From Lysobacterales bacterium (lineage in GTDB: Bacteria; Pseudomonadota; Gammaproteobacteria; Xanthomonadales; Xanthomonadaceae): DNA of 64,000 nucleotides. Shown piece after piece: positions 55,661 through 64,000 of this stretch. How positions within the stretch are numbered: position 1 is the first letter of the stretch; every line of letters begins with the position of its first letter. The position numbers and the translations under genes are program-made. The stretch spans positions 124,001-188,000 of the forward strand of contig JADCRD010000002.1 of the NCBI GenBank assembly GCA_014946745.1. The letters run 5' to 3'. The notes under the pieces are model-generated. The model worked only from the letters and a program-made list of their open reading frames with translations. It had not been told where the DNA came from and did no database searches.

Positions 55661-58486
55661 ATGCAAATGAAACAGGACACCCTGGGCGCTGCCGTGCGTC
55701 TGGCCTTGTGCGTAGGTGTAGTAGGCCTTACCGCTTCTGGGTTCGTTGTCGCCCAGGATGAAGCCGCCGAGCTGGATCAGATCACCGTTACCGGTACCCG
55801 CCTGAGCTCGCCGGGCGTTGTCGCGAACAGCCCGATCAGCTCCTTCACCGCTGAAGAGCTGGCCGTCAAGCAGATCGTCACGGTCGAAGATTTCCTGCGT
55901 GAGCTGCCGACCCTGGTGCCCGCTATCGGCCCCGGCACCAATAACGGCAGCGGCGGTGGTGCCACCATCGACCTGCGCGGCCTCGGCGCGAACCGCACCC
56001 TGGTCCTGATCAACGGTCGCCGCGTCGTTCCCTTCAACCTGGCTGGCGTGGTCGACACCAACAACATCCCGGTCGCCCTGATCGAGCGTGTTGATATCGT
56101 CACCGGCGGCGCGTCCGCGGTGTACGGCGCTGACGCCGTCTCCGGCGTCGTCAACTTCATCCTCAAGACCAATTTCGAAGGCGCCGAGTTTGCCGCGCAG
56201 TGGGGCCAGTCCTCTGACAGCGACGGCGATCGCCAGCGCGTGGACGTCACCATCGGCGGCAACTTCGCTGAAGGCCGCGGCAACGCCGTGGTCAGCGTCG
56301 GCCACACCCAGACCGATCCGGTGCTGCAGGGTTCGCGCGCCATCGGCCAGGTGTCGCGCGGCTCGAACAACGGCGCCCCGGCAGGTTCGCCGACCGGCCT
56401 GCCGACCACCATCAACATCACCGGCATCGGCAACCGCGGCCTGTGCCCCGACGGTTCGCTCTCGGCGAGCTGCGTGGGTTCGTTCAACTTCAACCCGCTC
56501 AACCTGTTCCAGACTCCGCTGGACCGCCTCCAGGCCAACGCCCTCAGCTCGTTCGCGATCACTGAGGATCACGAAGCCTATTCGGAGCTGATGTTCACCC
56601 GCAGCGACGTCCAGACCCAGCTGGCCGAGTCGCCCGCCGGCGGCGTGCCGGTGAGCCTGCCGATCGGCAACCCCTTCCTGCCCGCAGCCGCTCGCCAGCA
56701 GATCTGCGCAGAGCGCAACATTCCGGCGGCGCAGTGCGTGGTCGGCAGTACCACGGTCGTTCCGATGACGGTCAGCCGTCGTCTGGTGGAACTCGGGCCG
56801 CGTCTGAACGCATTCGAGAACCGGACCTTCCAGGGCACCGTGGGTTTCCGCGGCTACCTGACCGATGCATGGAAGTACGACGCGTACTACAGCTTTGGCG
56901 AAGCCGACCAGACCACGACCCGCGGCAACTGGGGTTCGCGTTCGCGCTTCATCCAGGCCCTGGGCGCCACCAGCACCACCGCCTGCATCAACCCGGCCAA
57001 CGGCTGCGTGCCGCTCGACATCTTCTCGGGCGCGCCGATCACCCCGGCAATGCTGCGCTTCATCAACCTCGACACACTGTCGACCCAGTTCGTCACCCAG
57101 GACGTGCTGGCCGGCAACGTGAGCGGCGACTTGGGTGAAGCCCTGCAGAGCCCCTGGGCGGCCTACCCGATCGCCGTTTCGGCGGGTATCGAGCAGCGCG
57201 AAGTCGCCGCCGGCACCAAGTCGGACCAGGCCTCGCAGATCCAGAGCGAAGTCATCGGTACCGGTGCGCCGACTCCGGACCGCCGCGGCGACTTCGAGCT
57301 CATCGAAGGCTATGCCGAAATCATCGCGCCGATCATCAACGACGCGACGGCGGCCTACTCGCTGTCGTTCGAGGGCGGCTTCCGTCGCAGCCGTTTCGAG
57401 ACCGCCGGCAACTCGACCACCTACAACACCTACAAGTACGGCGGTGAGTGGGCTCCCATCGAAAGCCTGCGTTTCCGTGCCCTGCAGCAGCGTGCAACCC
57501 GCGCCCCGAACGTGAACGAGCTGTTCGCCCCGCAGGTGACCGGCCTCAGCAATCTTGCGGTCGACCCCTGCGCCGGCCGTACCCCGCTTGCCTCCCAGGC
57601 ACTGTGCTCGCTGTCCGGCGTTCCCGCCGCAGCCTTTGGCACCGTCGACCAGCCGGCGGCCGGCCAGGTCAACGTGCTGACCGGCGGCAACCCGCTGCTC
57701 GAGCCTGAAGTGGCGGATACCCGCACCCTCGGTCTGGTGTGGACGCCGGGCTTCGTCGAGAACCTCAGCGTGACGCTCGACTACTACAAGGTCGACATCG
57801 AGGACCTGGTGTCCTCGGCCACCGTGGCCGACATCGTCAACGCCTGTTACGGCCTTTCGGGCGTCGCCCAGAGCAACACCGCGTGCGGCCTCGTCCAGCG
57901 CGATCCGCGCACGGGCAACCTCAACGGCGAAGCGCGCGGTATCGTTCTGGCCTCGTCGAACCTGGGTCGCCTTGAGACCGACGGCTTCGACCTCGGCGTC
58001 ACCTACCTGCACGATCTGGGCGACATCGGCGCCCTGGATTTCGGCCTGAACGTGACCAAGGTGCAGGGCTGGAACTTCCAGGCCAACCCGGCCTCGGTGA
58101 ATCGTGACTGCAACGGCTACTACAGCACCAGCTGCACGCCGATTCACGACCTGAAGTCCGTCTTCCGTGCGGGCTGGAGCAAGGGCGATCTGGGCGTGAA
58201 CCTGGTCTGGCGTCACCTCGGCGGTCTTGAGGTCGAGCCGAACACCGGCACGTGGTTCGCCCCGTACGCCAGCATCCCGTCGTACAACTACTTCGATCTG
58301 GGTGCTCGCTACAAGGTGACCGACAACATCCGCCTGAACCTGTCGATCAGCAACCTGACCGACAAGGATCCGCCGGAAGTGGGCAACACCATCGGCACCA
58401 CCACGGAGAACAGCGGCAACACCTTCCCGCAGTTCTACGATGCCATCGGTCGCTTCTACACCGTCGGCGTGAACGTCTCCTTCTGA
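55661..58486 (+). CDS. Large TonB-dependent receptor 2
   Basis: 941 residues. The signal peptide ends VVAQDEA (about 30). TonB-box-like LDQITVTGTRLSS is followed by the plug (VEDFLRELPTLVPAIGPGTN, DLRGLGANRTLVLINGRRVV, IPVALIERVDIVTGGASAVY, VSGVVNFILKTNFEG). The barrel ends FYTVGVNVSF. AGGAG lies eight bases upstream of the ATG. It resembles receptor 1 in build and both are of the type found with polymer- or peptide-uptake genes. It follows the oxygenase/hydroxylase genes on the same strand after 685 bases, so it probably has its own promoter. Confidence 0.93.
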   Translation: MQMKQDTLGAAVRLALCVGVVGLTASGFVVAQDEAAELDQITVTGTRLSSPGVVANSPISSFTAEELAVKQIVTVEDFLRELPTLVPAIGPGTNNGSGGGATIDLRGLGANRTLVLINGRRVVPFNLAGVVDTNNIPVALIERVDIVTGGASAVYGADAVSGVVNFILKTNFEGAEFAAQWGQSSDSDGDRQRVDVTIGGNFAEGRGNAVVSVGHTQTDPVLQGSRAIGQVSRGSNNGAPAGSPTGLPTTINITGIGNRGLCPDGSLSASCVGSFNFNPLNLFQTPLDRLQANALSSFAITEDHEAYSELMFTRSDVQTQLAESPAGGVPVSLPIGNPFLPAAARQQICAERNIPAAQCVVGSTTVVPMTVSRRLVELGPRLNAFENRTFQGTVGFRGYLTDAWKYDAYYSFGEADQTTTRGNWGSRSRFIQALGATSTTACINPANGCVPLDIFSGAPITPAMLRFINLDTLSTQFVTQDVLAGNVSGDLGEALQSPWAAYPIAVSAGIEQREVAAGTKSDQASQIQSEVIGTGAPTPDRRGDFELIEGYAEIIAPIINDATAAYSLSFEGGFRRSRFETAGNSTTYNTYKYGGEWAPIESLRFRALQQRATRAPNVNELFAPQVTGLSNLAVDPCAGRTPLASQALCSLSGVPAAAFGTVDQPAAGQVNVLTGGNPLLEPEVADTRTLGLVWTPGFVENLSVTLDYYKVDIEDLVSSATVADIVNACYGLSGVAQSNTACGLVQRDPRTGNLNGEARGIVLASSNLGRLETDGFDLGVTYLHDLGDIGALDFGLNVTKVQGWNFQANPASVNRDCNGYYSTSCTPIHDLKSVFRAGWSKGDLGVNLVWRHLGGLEVEPNTGTWFAPYASIPSYNYFDLGARYKVTDNIRLNLSISNLTDKDPPEVGNTIGTTTENSGNTFPQFYDAIGRFYTVGVNVSF

Positions 58487-58508
58487 TCCCTGCGGGTCAA
58501 TGTGGACG

Positions 58509-58538
58509 GCGAAGGGGGAGCTCCGGCTCCCCCTTCGC
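58509..58538 (+). terminator. 12-bp hairpin after receptor gene 2
   Basis: GCGAAGGGGGAG (58509-58520) and CTCCCCCTTCGC (58527-58538) pair perfectly, 22 bases after the stop. No clear U-tract follows, so termination strength is uncertain. Confidence 0.6.
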
Positions 58539-58729
58539 ATGTCTGCGATCCTGATTTCCACATCGCGCGTGCGGCTCAGTCGCAAGCGGCGCGAGACGCG
58601 TCAACCCACCCGCCCTCGGCGCGCCGAACTCAAGCAGGCACTTGCACGCTCCGCCCGTGATCAGCGCGCGGCGGGCCGTACAGCGACATCCGGGTTCTCC
58701 CACGCGTTCTGAACCCGGCGGGCACGGAC

Positions 58730-58773
58730 AAAAGAAAACCCGCCGGTGCAGGGGGAACTGCGCACGGCGGGTT
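58730..58773 (-). terminator. Intrinsic terminator on the minus strand with no adjacent gene
   Basis: On the minus strand AACCCGCCG (58765-58773) pairs with CGGCGGGTT (58737-58745), followed by TTTTCTTTT. The nearest minus-strand gene upstream is rimK, whose stop is about 370 bases away. A second CCGGCGGG half lies just beyond it (58715-58722). Confidence 0.75.
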
Positions 58774-59146
58774 GAAGAGGTACTGCCCCGATACCGATGG
58801 ATCTGCCAGTCACGAAGACTTAGGAGTGCCGAGCAGAGGACACGGTGGGCCTAGGGTGCGCCGGCGCCAATTAAATCGGGGTTAAGCGGGGCTTGCGGGT
58901 GCGTTAAGCGGGATGTGCAGGAAAGCACGGTCCTTCACCTTGACAGCCGCTGCACCGAAGCGCCGAGCGGTGGGGCTGTCGGCCCCTTGCTTCGAGTGTG
59001 GCCGCCGCTGCGGACTCGTGGCGTCCGCGCACAGTGCGCACCGCGCGGCGACCTGCCTGCTAAAGGGCCCAGGGTAAGCCGATCTCGCCAAGGAAGCCCA
59101 GCGAAGTTCTTGCGCCCGCACCTCGGCATTCTTGAGCGCGCTGCCA
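58774..59146. other. Intergenic region between rimK and the minus-strand terminator
   Basis: No protein gene is seen. An AT-richer patch (about 58868-58885, AATTAAATCGGGGTTAAGC) lies 100 bases upstream of the terminator on the minus strand. It may be the rimK 3' untranslated region or a small-RNA gene. Confidence 0.4.
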
Positions 59147-60040
59147 TCAGTCCTTGTGCTTGCGCGCGCGCAGGCGCCGGTCGATGTAGTCGATGATCTC
59201 GCCGGCCACATCCACGCTGGTCGCGCCTTCGATGCCTTCGAGGCCCGGGGAGGAATTCACCTCCAGCACCAGCGGGCCGCGCTTTGAGCGCAAGAGGTCA
59301 ACGCCAGCGACGCCCAGACCCATCACGCGCGCTGCGCGGATCGCGATGTCGCGCTCCTCGTCGCTCAGTTCGACCGCCTTGGCCGTGCCGCCGCGGTGCA
59401 GGTTGGAGCGGAACTCGCCCTCCTTGGCCTGGCGACGCATCGATGCGACGACGCGACTGCCGACAACGAAACAGCGCAGGTCCGCGCCTTTGGCCTCGCC
59501 GATGAACTCCTGCACGATGAAGTTGGCGTACAGGCCGCGAAAGGCTTCGATGACGCTGCGCGAGGAGGACGCGCGTTCGGCCAGGATCACGCCCGTGCCC
59601 TGCGTTCCTTCCGTGAGCTTGATGACATGCGGCGGCTTGCCAAGCATGGCCAGCAGGTCCGCGGTGTCGTCCGGATTGTCGCCAAACACCGTCTTGGGCA
59701 GGCCGATGCCCTGGCGCGCCAGCAGCTGGTGGCAGTGCAGCTTGTCGCGCGCGCGCAGGATCGCCTCGGAGCCGTTCGGTGTGTAGGTGCCCATCATTTC
59801 GAACTGGCGCAGCACGGCGGTGCCGTAGAAGGTGACCGAGGCGCCGATGCGCGGGATCACCGCATCGAAGTCGGTTAGCTCCTTGCCCCGGTAGTGCATC
59901 TGGAAGTCGCCGGGAGCGATGCGCATGTAGCAGCGCAGCGGATCGAGCACGCGCACGCTGTGGCCACGCACGCGGCCGGCCTCGACCAGGCGCTGGGTGG
60001 AGAAAAGCTTGGAGTTGCGCGAGAGGATGGCGAGTTTCAT
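59147..60040 (-). CDS. rimK: Ribosomal protein S6--L-glutamate ligase
   Basis: An ATP-grasp ligase that adds Glu residues to the C-terminus of S6 and affects translation, in Pseudomonas in response to c-di-GMP. 297 residues. It opens [74 protein letters not shown] (ATP loop), [29 protein letters not shown] and [16 protein letters not shown] (Mg2+ ligands) are diagnostic. The start codon is five bases from a heptamer repeat tract, with no ribosome site. It follows rimB on the same strand after 75 bases. Confidence 0.96.
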   Translation of the reverse strand: MKLAILSRNSKLFSTQRLVEAGRVRGHSVRVLDPLRCYMRIAPGDFQMHYRGKELTDFDAVIPRIGASVTFYGTAVLRQFEMMGTYTPNGSEAILRARDKLHCHQLLARQGIGLPKTVFGDNPDDTADLLAMLGKPPHVIKLTEGTQGTGVILAERASSSRSVIEAFRGLYANFIVQEFIGEAKGADLRCFVVGSRVVASMRRQAKEGEFRSNLHRGGTAKAVELSDEERDIAIRAARVMGLGVAGVDLLRSKRGPLVLEVNSSPGLEGIEGATSVDVAGEIIDYIDRRLRARKHKD

Positions 60041-60045
60041 TGGGC

Positions 60046-60080
60046 CGGGAATCGGGAATCGGGAATCGGGAATCGGGAAT
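60046..60080. repeat. CGGGAAT heptamer tandem repeat
   Basis: Five perfect tandem CGGGAAT copies lie between rimB and rimK, starting five bases upstream of the rimK start codon. Confidence 0.95.
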
Positions 60081-60115
60081 CGTTGGCAGCGTAGCGCTGG
60101 CCGGCGTCGCGCGGG

Positions 60116-60559
60116 TTACGGCGCGGCCTCGGACAAGGCGTGCTTGCGTGCGGGGTCGACGAGGAAGCGGCCGGCAAGGGCGGTGCGGCCGAGCAGCATC
60201 GGGAACTTCAGCCCGCGCCGCGCCGCGAGGTTGATCTCGATCGGATAGCGGATGTTGGCGATCGCCAGCGTGGTGAGAATGAACACGCGCTCGGTCTCGT
60301 GTCCGCCGGAATCGCGCACCGCACGGCGATCATGCACGGGCGCCTCGGCCTGCACGGCTCGCTTGGCCGCCGCGCCGTCCAGGTGCAGAGCGAACCGCAC
60401 CCACTCGCGTCCTGCACGCTCGAAGCACTGCTGACTGTCGACGTGCAGCGACGAGCTGCGCGCGCCGGTGTCGATCTTGGCTTCGATCGCCGGGAGGGAA
60501 AGGTCGGGAAGGGCGAGCGTTTCGCACCAGCCGAGCACGATGGGAGCGGTTTCGACCAT
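60116..60559 (-). CDS. rimB: RimB-type ATP-dependent zinc protease family protein
   Basis: 147 residues with a retropepsin-like fold (Zn_protease, PF05618-type). IVLGWCETLALPDL, IEAKIDTGARSSSLHV (with the catalytic-type DTGA) and INLAARRGLKFPMLLGRTAL with RFLVDPARKHAL are family signatures. Members next to rimK process or regulate RimK activity. Start at ATG 60559, only 21 bases from the 3' end of tRNA-Gly on the same strand, so it may share the tRNA's transcript. Confidence 0.9.
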   Translation of the reverse strand: MVETAPIVLGWCETLALPDLSLPAIEAKIDTGARSSSLHVDSQQCFERAGREWVRFALHLDGAAAKRAVQAEAPVHDRRAVRDSGGHETERVFILTTLAIANIRYPIEINLAARRGLKFPMLLGRTALAGRFLVDPARKHALSEAAP

Positions 60560-60580
60560 GGCTCGGGCGGCGACTTCGAG

Positions 60581-60654
60581 TGGAGCGGGTGATGGGAATC
60601 GAACCCACGTCGGCGGCTTGGGAAGCCGCTGCTTTACCATTAAGCTACACCCGC
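60581..60654 (-). tRNA. tRNA-Gly (anticodon CCC)
   Basis: The minus-strand cloverleaf is complete: acceptor GCGGGTG/CACCCGC, D-arm AGCTTAATGGTAAAGC, anticodon stem GCGGC/GCCGC with loop TTCCCAA (anticodon CCC), T-arm GTGGG TTCGATT CCCAT, discriminator T and encoded CCA. It reads GGG codons. It lies divergent from thiS and upstream of rimB. Confidence 0.97.
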
Positions 60655-60767
60655 GCTGCGGTGCGAGAGCTTAGCCCCGCGCGCACCGCGCAGGCAATGC
60701 CGCGCGAGAGTCTTCGTGCAGCGCATCGCGCGCCATCCTCCCCTCTGCACCGATGCACACCCACCCC

Positions 60768-60971
60768 ATGATCCAGATCCAGTTGAACGGCGAGGCGCGC
60801 GATCTGCCCGCCGGCACCACTGTCGCCGCTCTCATCGAGCTTCTGGGCCACGTCGGCCGCCGCGTCGCGGTGGAAGTGAATCGCGAGATCGTGCCCAAGA
60901 GTCGCCATGCCGAGCACGCGCTGGCGAACGGCGATGTCGTCGAACTGGTGCACGCGCTGGGCGGCGGCTGA
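60768..60971 (+). CDS. thiS: Sulfur carrier protein ThiS
   Basis: 67 residues, beta-grasp fold. It carries sulfur as a C-terminal thiocarboxylate for the thiazole ring of thiamine. IQIQLNGEARDLPAGTTVAA opens the fold, and AVEVNREIVPKSRHAEHALA precedes VELVHALGGG, whose terminal Gly-Gly is the functional end. Start at ATG 60768, which gives the normal length; ATG 60753 is also in frame. No thi-box structure is recognised in the short space to the divergent tRNA. thiG follows after 66 bases. Confidence 0.93.
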   Translation: MIQIQLNGEARDLPAGTTVAALIELLGHVGRRVAVEVNREIVPKSRHAEHALANGDVVELVHALGGG

Positions 60972-61037
60972 AGCGATTCCGACGCAATCGCGGGCATCGT
61001 CGCGACAGCGCCTGCGGGTTCGGTCGATAATCCGGCG

Positions 61038-61838
61038 ATGGACAGCGCAGCCCAGCCCGCCGCCGACCGGCTCAAGATCGGCACCCGCAGTTTTTCTTCC
61101 CGCCTGCTCACAGGCACCGGCAAGTTCCGAGACTTCGACGAGACCCGCCGCGCCAGCGAGGCGGCCGGCGCAGAGATTGTCACCGTCGCGATTCGCCGCA
61201 CAAATCTCGGGCAGAACGCCGGCGAGCCGAATCTTCTCGACTACCTGGCGCCGGAGCGCTACACCTTGCTGCCGAACACCGCGGGCTGCTACAGCGCCGA
61301 CGATGCGGTGCGCACCTGCAGGCTCGCGCGCGAACTGCTGGATGGCCACAACCTGGTCAAGCTCGAGGTGCTGGGCGATGAGAAGACCCTCTACCCCGAC
61401 GTCGTGCAAACACTCCGCGCCGCGGAAGTTCTGGTGCGCGATGGCTTCGAAGTGATGGTCTACACCAGCGACGACCCGATCGTGGCCCGCGAACTGGAGA
61501 AGGTCGGCTGCGTCGCAGTGATGCCCCTGGCCGCGCCGATCGGCTCGGGGCTGGGCATCCAGAACCGCTACACCTTGCTGGAAATCATCGAGAGCCTGTC
61601 GGTGCCAGTGATCGTCGATGCCGGCGTGGGTACGGCGTCAGACGCCGCCATCGCGATGGAACTCGGCTGTGACGGCGTGCTGATGAACACTGCAATCGCC
61701 AGCGCCAAGCACCCGGTGCTGATGGCCAGCGCGATGCGCAAGGCCGTCGAAGCCGGTCGCGAGGCGTTTCTGGCCGGGCGAATTCCGCGCAAGCGCTACG
61801 CCAGCGCCTCTTCGCCGGTCGATGGGCTGTTCTTCTGA
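61038..61838 (+). CDS. thiG: Thiazole synthase
   Basis: Condenses DXP, dehydroglycine and ThiS thiocarboxylate to the thiazole phosphate of thiamine. 266 residues, TIM barrel. [47 protein letters not shown] (Lys forming the Schiff base with DXP), [37 protein letters not shown] and [14 protein letters not shown] are all ThiG hallmarks. The stop overlaps the trmB start by one base. Confidence 0.96.
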   Translation: MDSAAQPAADRLKIGTRSFSSRLLTGTGKFRDFDETRRASEAAGAEIVTVAIRRTNLGQNAGEPNLLDYLAPERYTLLPNTAGCYSADDAVRTCRLARELLDGHNLVKLEVLGDEKTLYPDVVQTLRAAEVLVRDGFEVMVYTSDDPIVARELEKVGCVAVMPLAAPIGSGLGIQNRYTLLEIIESLSVPVIVDAGVGTASDAAIAMELGCDGVLMNTAIASAKHPVLMASAMRKAVEAGREAFLAGRIPRKRYASASSPVDGLFF

Positions 61839-62554
61839 TGACCGAAGCTGAGCCCAAACCTCCCCGCGCGCTGCCGGAAGCCGCGACGCGCGTGCTGCGC
61901 AGCTTTGTGCAGCGTGCAGGTCGACTCACGCCAGCGCAGCAGCGCGCGCTCGATGCTCTGTGGCCGAAGTACGGGCTTGAGATCGCCCAGGGTCCCTTGC
62001 ATGCCCCGGCGCGCTTCGGCCGCACGGCGCCTCTGGTGCTGGAGATCGGCTTCGGCAACGGCGAGGCTCTGATCCACGGCGCTCTGCATTCGCCCGAGCG
62101 CGATTTCATCGGCATCGAGGTGCACAAGCCCGGCGTGGGCCGCGTGCTCAATGCGATCGAGTCGAACGCGCTGTCCAACGTTCTCCTCTACGCGGAAGAC
62201 GCCGTCGAAGTGCTGAAGCAGTGCATCGGCGAAGGCGCGCTCGACGAAGTGCGGATCTACTTTCCCGACCCCTGGCACAAGAAGCGCCACGTCAAGCGGC
62301 GGCTGATCCAGCCCGGCTTCGTCGAACTATTGAGCAGCCGCATCGCCCCAGGCGGGCTGCTGCATCTCGCGACCGACTGGCAGCCCTATGCCGAGCAGAT
62401 GTGGGAGGTGATGGACGCCGCCAGCACGTTCCGCAACACCGAAGGCCCCGGCGGCCATGTGCCGCGCCCGGACTGGCGCCCCGAGACCCATTTCGAGCGC
62501 CGCGGCCTGCGCTTGGGCCACGGGGTCTGGGATCTGCTTTACCGCCGGGTCTAG
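61838..62554 (+). CDS. trmB: tRNA (guanine-N7-)-methyltransferase
   Basis: Methylates G46 of tRNA to m7G with SAM. 238 residues. SAM motif [15 protein letters not shown], then [18 protein letters not shown], and the catalytic/tRNA-binding signature [20 protein letters not shown], and [20 protein letters not shown] at the C-terminus, which is the family end signature. The start overlaps thiG by one base, so the genes are coupled. An unusually long N-terminus (about 60 residues before the SAM motif) includes [18 protein letters not shown], which is normal for proteobacterial TrmB. Confidence 0.96.
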   Translation: MTEAEPKPPRALPEAATRVLRSFVQRAGRLTPAQQRALDALWPKYGLEIAQGPLHAPARFGRTAPLVLEIGFGNGEALIHGALHSPERDFIGIEVHKPGVGRVLNAIESNALSNVLLYAEDAVEVLKQCIGEGALDEVRIYFPDPWHKKRHVKRRLIQPGFVELLSSRIAPGGLLHLATDWQPYAEQMWEVMDAASTFRNTEGPGGHVPRPDWRPETHFERRGLRLGHGVWDLLYRRV

Positions 62555-62626
62555 ACGCGCATGCGGATCCGCTTCGCCGACATACGACCGCAGCGCGCGC
62601 TCCGCCTGCAGCGGTGGAGCGGGTAG

Positions 62627-64000
62627 ATGGTCGCCGGCCTCCCGCTCGATATGTGGCTGGTGATGGGCCTGATGGCCTTCACCATGGGCATGTTCGTGTG
62701 GGAGCGCGTCCGCCAGGACGTCACTGCCCTGCTGGTGCTGGTTTGCCTGGGCCTGTTTGGGCTGGTGCCGGTGGAGCAGCTGTTCGATGGCTTCGCCGGC
62801 GACGCGGTGATCAGCGTGATAGCCACCATGATCCTCGGCGCGGGGCTCGACCGCACCGGCCTTCTGAACCGCGTCGCGGTCTGGTTGCTGCGCAAGTCGA
62901 AGGGCTACGAGGAACGACTCGTGCTGCTGTCGAGCAGCGTCGCGGGGCTGGTGTCCTCGGTGATGCAGAACCCCTCGGTGACCGCGCTGTTCCTGCCGGT
63001 GGCCGCGCGCCTCTCGGCACGTACCGGCGTGTCGCTGGGCCGGCTGCTGCTGCCGATCGCGGTCTGTGTGGTCATGGGCGGCGCGCTGACCATGGTCGGC
63101 AGCTCGCCGCTGATCCTGCTGAACGATCTGCTGGTCGCAGCCAACCGCAACCTGCCTTCGGGCGTGGCTTCGCTGGAGCCCCTGCCGATCTTCGCGCCGC
63201 TGCCGATCGGCCTTGCCCTGCTGCTGATGGCCCTGCTCTTCTTCCGCCTGTTCGGCGCCCGTCTTTTGGGCCAGGGCGAGGACAAGGGCGTGGCGCCGGG
63301 CCGCACCGACAGCTACTTCGCCCGCGCTTACGGCATCGAGGGCGACGTCTACGAGTTGACGGTGACTTCCGACAGCCCGCTGGTCGGCATGTCCGTGCTC
63401 GAAGCCGAGTCCATGCGCGGCGCGCCGCTGCTGCTGGCGCTGAAGAGCGGCAACGAGGCCCGTCTCGCGCCGCCCGCCGACGAAATGATCTGGGTTGGCA
63501 GCGTGCTCGGCGTGATGGGCCCGCGCGAGCAGGTCGCCGACTACGCGCAGAACAACCTGCTGCGCCTGCAGGCGCGACTGCGCAACTTCGCCGATCTGTT
63601 CAACCCCAGCCGCGCCGGCATTTCTGAAGCGGTGATCCCGCCGAATTCCCAGCTGATCGGGCAGACCCTCGAAGACTTGCACCTGCGCAAGCGCCTCGGC
63701 ATCAGCGTGCTGGCGATCAACCGCGGCAACGAGGTCTATCGCGAGGCGATCCGCCGCACGCCGCTGCGCGCCGGCGACCTGCTGGTGTTCCACAGCTTCT
63801 GGCGCGATCTCGGGTCGGCCGCGAGCAGCCGTGACTTCGTCGTGGTGACCGACTACCCCAAGGACGAGCAGCGCCCGCACAAGCTGTGGCACGCGCTGTT
63901 CTGCTTCGCGCTGGCGCTGACACTGGCCCTGTCCAGCGAAGTCGCGGTGCCGGTGGCGCTGATGACCGGCGTGGTCGGCATGCTGCTGCTCGGCGTGATC
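62627..64000 (+). CDS. SLC13/DASS-type permease with TrkA-C domains (3' end missing)
   Basis: An inner-membrane sodium- or proton-coupled anion transporter; members move sulfate, dicarboxylates or other anions. 458 codons are present and the frame runs off the window. N-terminal helices (LDMWLVMGLMAFTMGMFVWE; VTALLVLVCLGLFGLVPVEQ), the hairpin-loop motif LVSSVMQNPSVTALFLPVAA and LTMVGSSPLILLNDLLVAAN represent the first half. Two RCK_C/TrkA_C regulatory segments follow (about 240-320 and 325-410; DSPLVGMSVLEAES, NSQLIGQTLEDLHLRKRLGI), then helices of the second half. Start at ATG 62627, with GGAG eight bases upstream. Confidence 0.9.
   Translation, partial: MVAGLPLDMWLVMGLMAFTMGMFVWERVRQDVTALLVLVCLGLFGLVPVEQLFDGFAGDAVISVIATMILGAGLDRTGLLNRVAVWLLRKSKGYEERLVLLSSSVAGLVSSVMQNPSVTALFLPVAARLSARTGVSLGRLLLPIAVCVVMGGALTMVGSSPLILLNDLLVAANRNLPSGVASLEPLPIFAPLPIGLALLLMALLFFRLFGARLLGQGEDKGVAPGRTDSYFARAYGIEGDVYELTVTSDSPLVGMSVLEAESMRGAPLLLALKSGNEARLAPPADEMIWVGSVLGVMGPREQVADYAQNNLLRLQARLRNFADLFNPSRAGISEAVIPPNSQLIGQTLEDLHLRKRLGISVLAINRGNEVYREAIRRTPLRAGDLLVFHSFWRDLGSAASSRDFVVVTDYPKDEQRPHKLWHALFCFALALTLALSSEVAVPVALMTGVVGMLLLGVI

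Noticed and set aside
55355-58585. A 1076-codon minus-strand open frame opposite receptor gene 2
   Set aside because: A mirror of the receptor codons with no family signature. The plus-strand product has all TonB-receptor features.
60046-60080. Tandem repeats considered as CRISPR
   Set aside because: Seven-base units in direct tandem without spacers and no cas genes anywhere in the window.
60655-60767. thi-box (TPP riboswitch) before thiS
   Set aside because: The spacer is about 110 bases and I cannot find the conserved CTGAGA-type core in it.

Overview
The window looks like a chromosomal segment of a high-GC gammaproteobacterium, most likely from the Xanthomonadales (Lysobacteraceae or Rhodanobacteraceae type). 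I base this on the very GC-rich codon use, large TonB-dependent receptors without neighbouring sigma/anti-sigma genes, a zwf-pgl-edd Entner-Doudoroff cluster, many c-di-GMP genes, PilU, and several intergenic repeat families that I associate with this order. The taxon is inferred from gene content, not from a marker gene. I see no prophage, IS element, CRISPR array or rRNA.

Layout. (1) 1-4.9 kb: glucose-6-P to Entner-Doudoroff genes on the minus strand (edd, cut by the window edge and damaged at its 5' end by a sequencing-adapter-like stretch; pgl; zwf) with a divergent GntR/UTRA regulator. (2) 5.2-11.5 kb: a heavy-metal RND efflux operon (small His-rich protein, CzcC-, CzcB- and CzcA-like). 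(3) 11.9-20.3 kb: a DUF1161 protein, a second RND pump pair, and a TonB-dependent receptor with a PepSY membrane protein (probably ferric-siderophore uptake). (4) 20.8-33.7 kb: pilU, an LMW-phosphatase-like protein, an HD-GYP response regulator coupled to a large MHYT-PAS hybrid kinase, an O6-alkylguanine repair protein, a DCC protein plus an unusual photolyase-like protein, a TPR diguanylate cyclase, hemD and a thioesterase. (5) 34-39 kb: leuACDB behind a leucine-rich leader peptide and a classical transcription attenuator. (6) 39.1-47.1 kb: cNMP-GGDEF, DUF3426, HAD phosphatase, transketolase, EAL and a degenerate HD-GYP protein. (7) 47.4-58.5 kb: two large TonB-dependent receptors enclosing a TPR-sulfotransferase, a prolyl-4-hydroxylase-like oxygenase and a methyltransferase-TPR-aspartyl-hydroxylase fusion. 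(8) 59.1-64 kb: rimK, rimB, tRNA-Gly(CCC), thiS, thiG, trmB and a truncated SLC13 transporter.

How it fits together: carbon flow enters through zwf/pgl/edd and transketolase. Five genes with c-di-GMP domains (three of them paired or clustered), together with PilU and RimK, point to heavy second-messenger control of surface behaviour. The least explained part is region 7, where outer-membrane importers flank three enzymes that sulfate, hydroxylate or methylate protein or peptide substrates in their known families. The clearest regulatory element is the leu attenuator at 38864-39040. Intergenic spaces are dominated by short repeats: CGGGAAT-type heptamer tracts that sit at gene edges, CTCTCCC/GGGAGAG inverted repeats, GTTGGGC palindromes and TGTAGGAGC palindromes.
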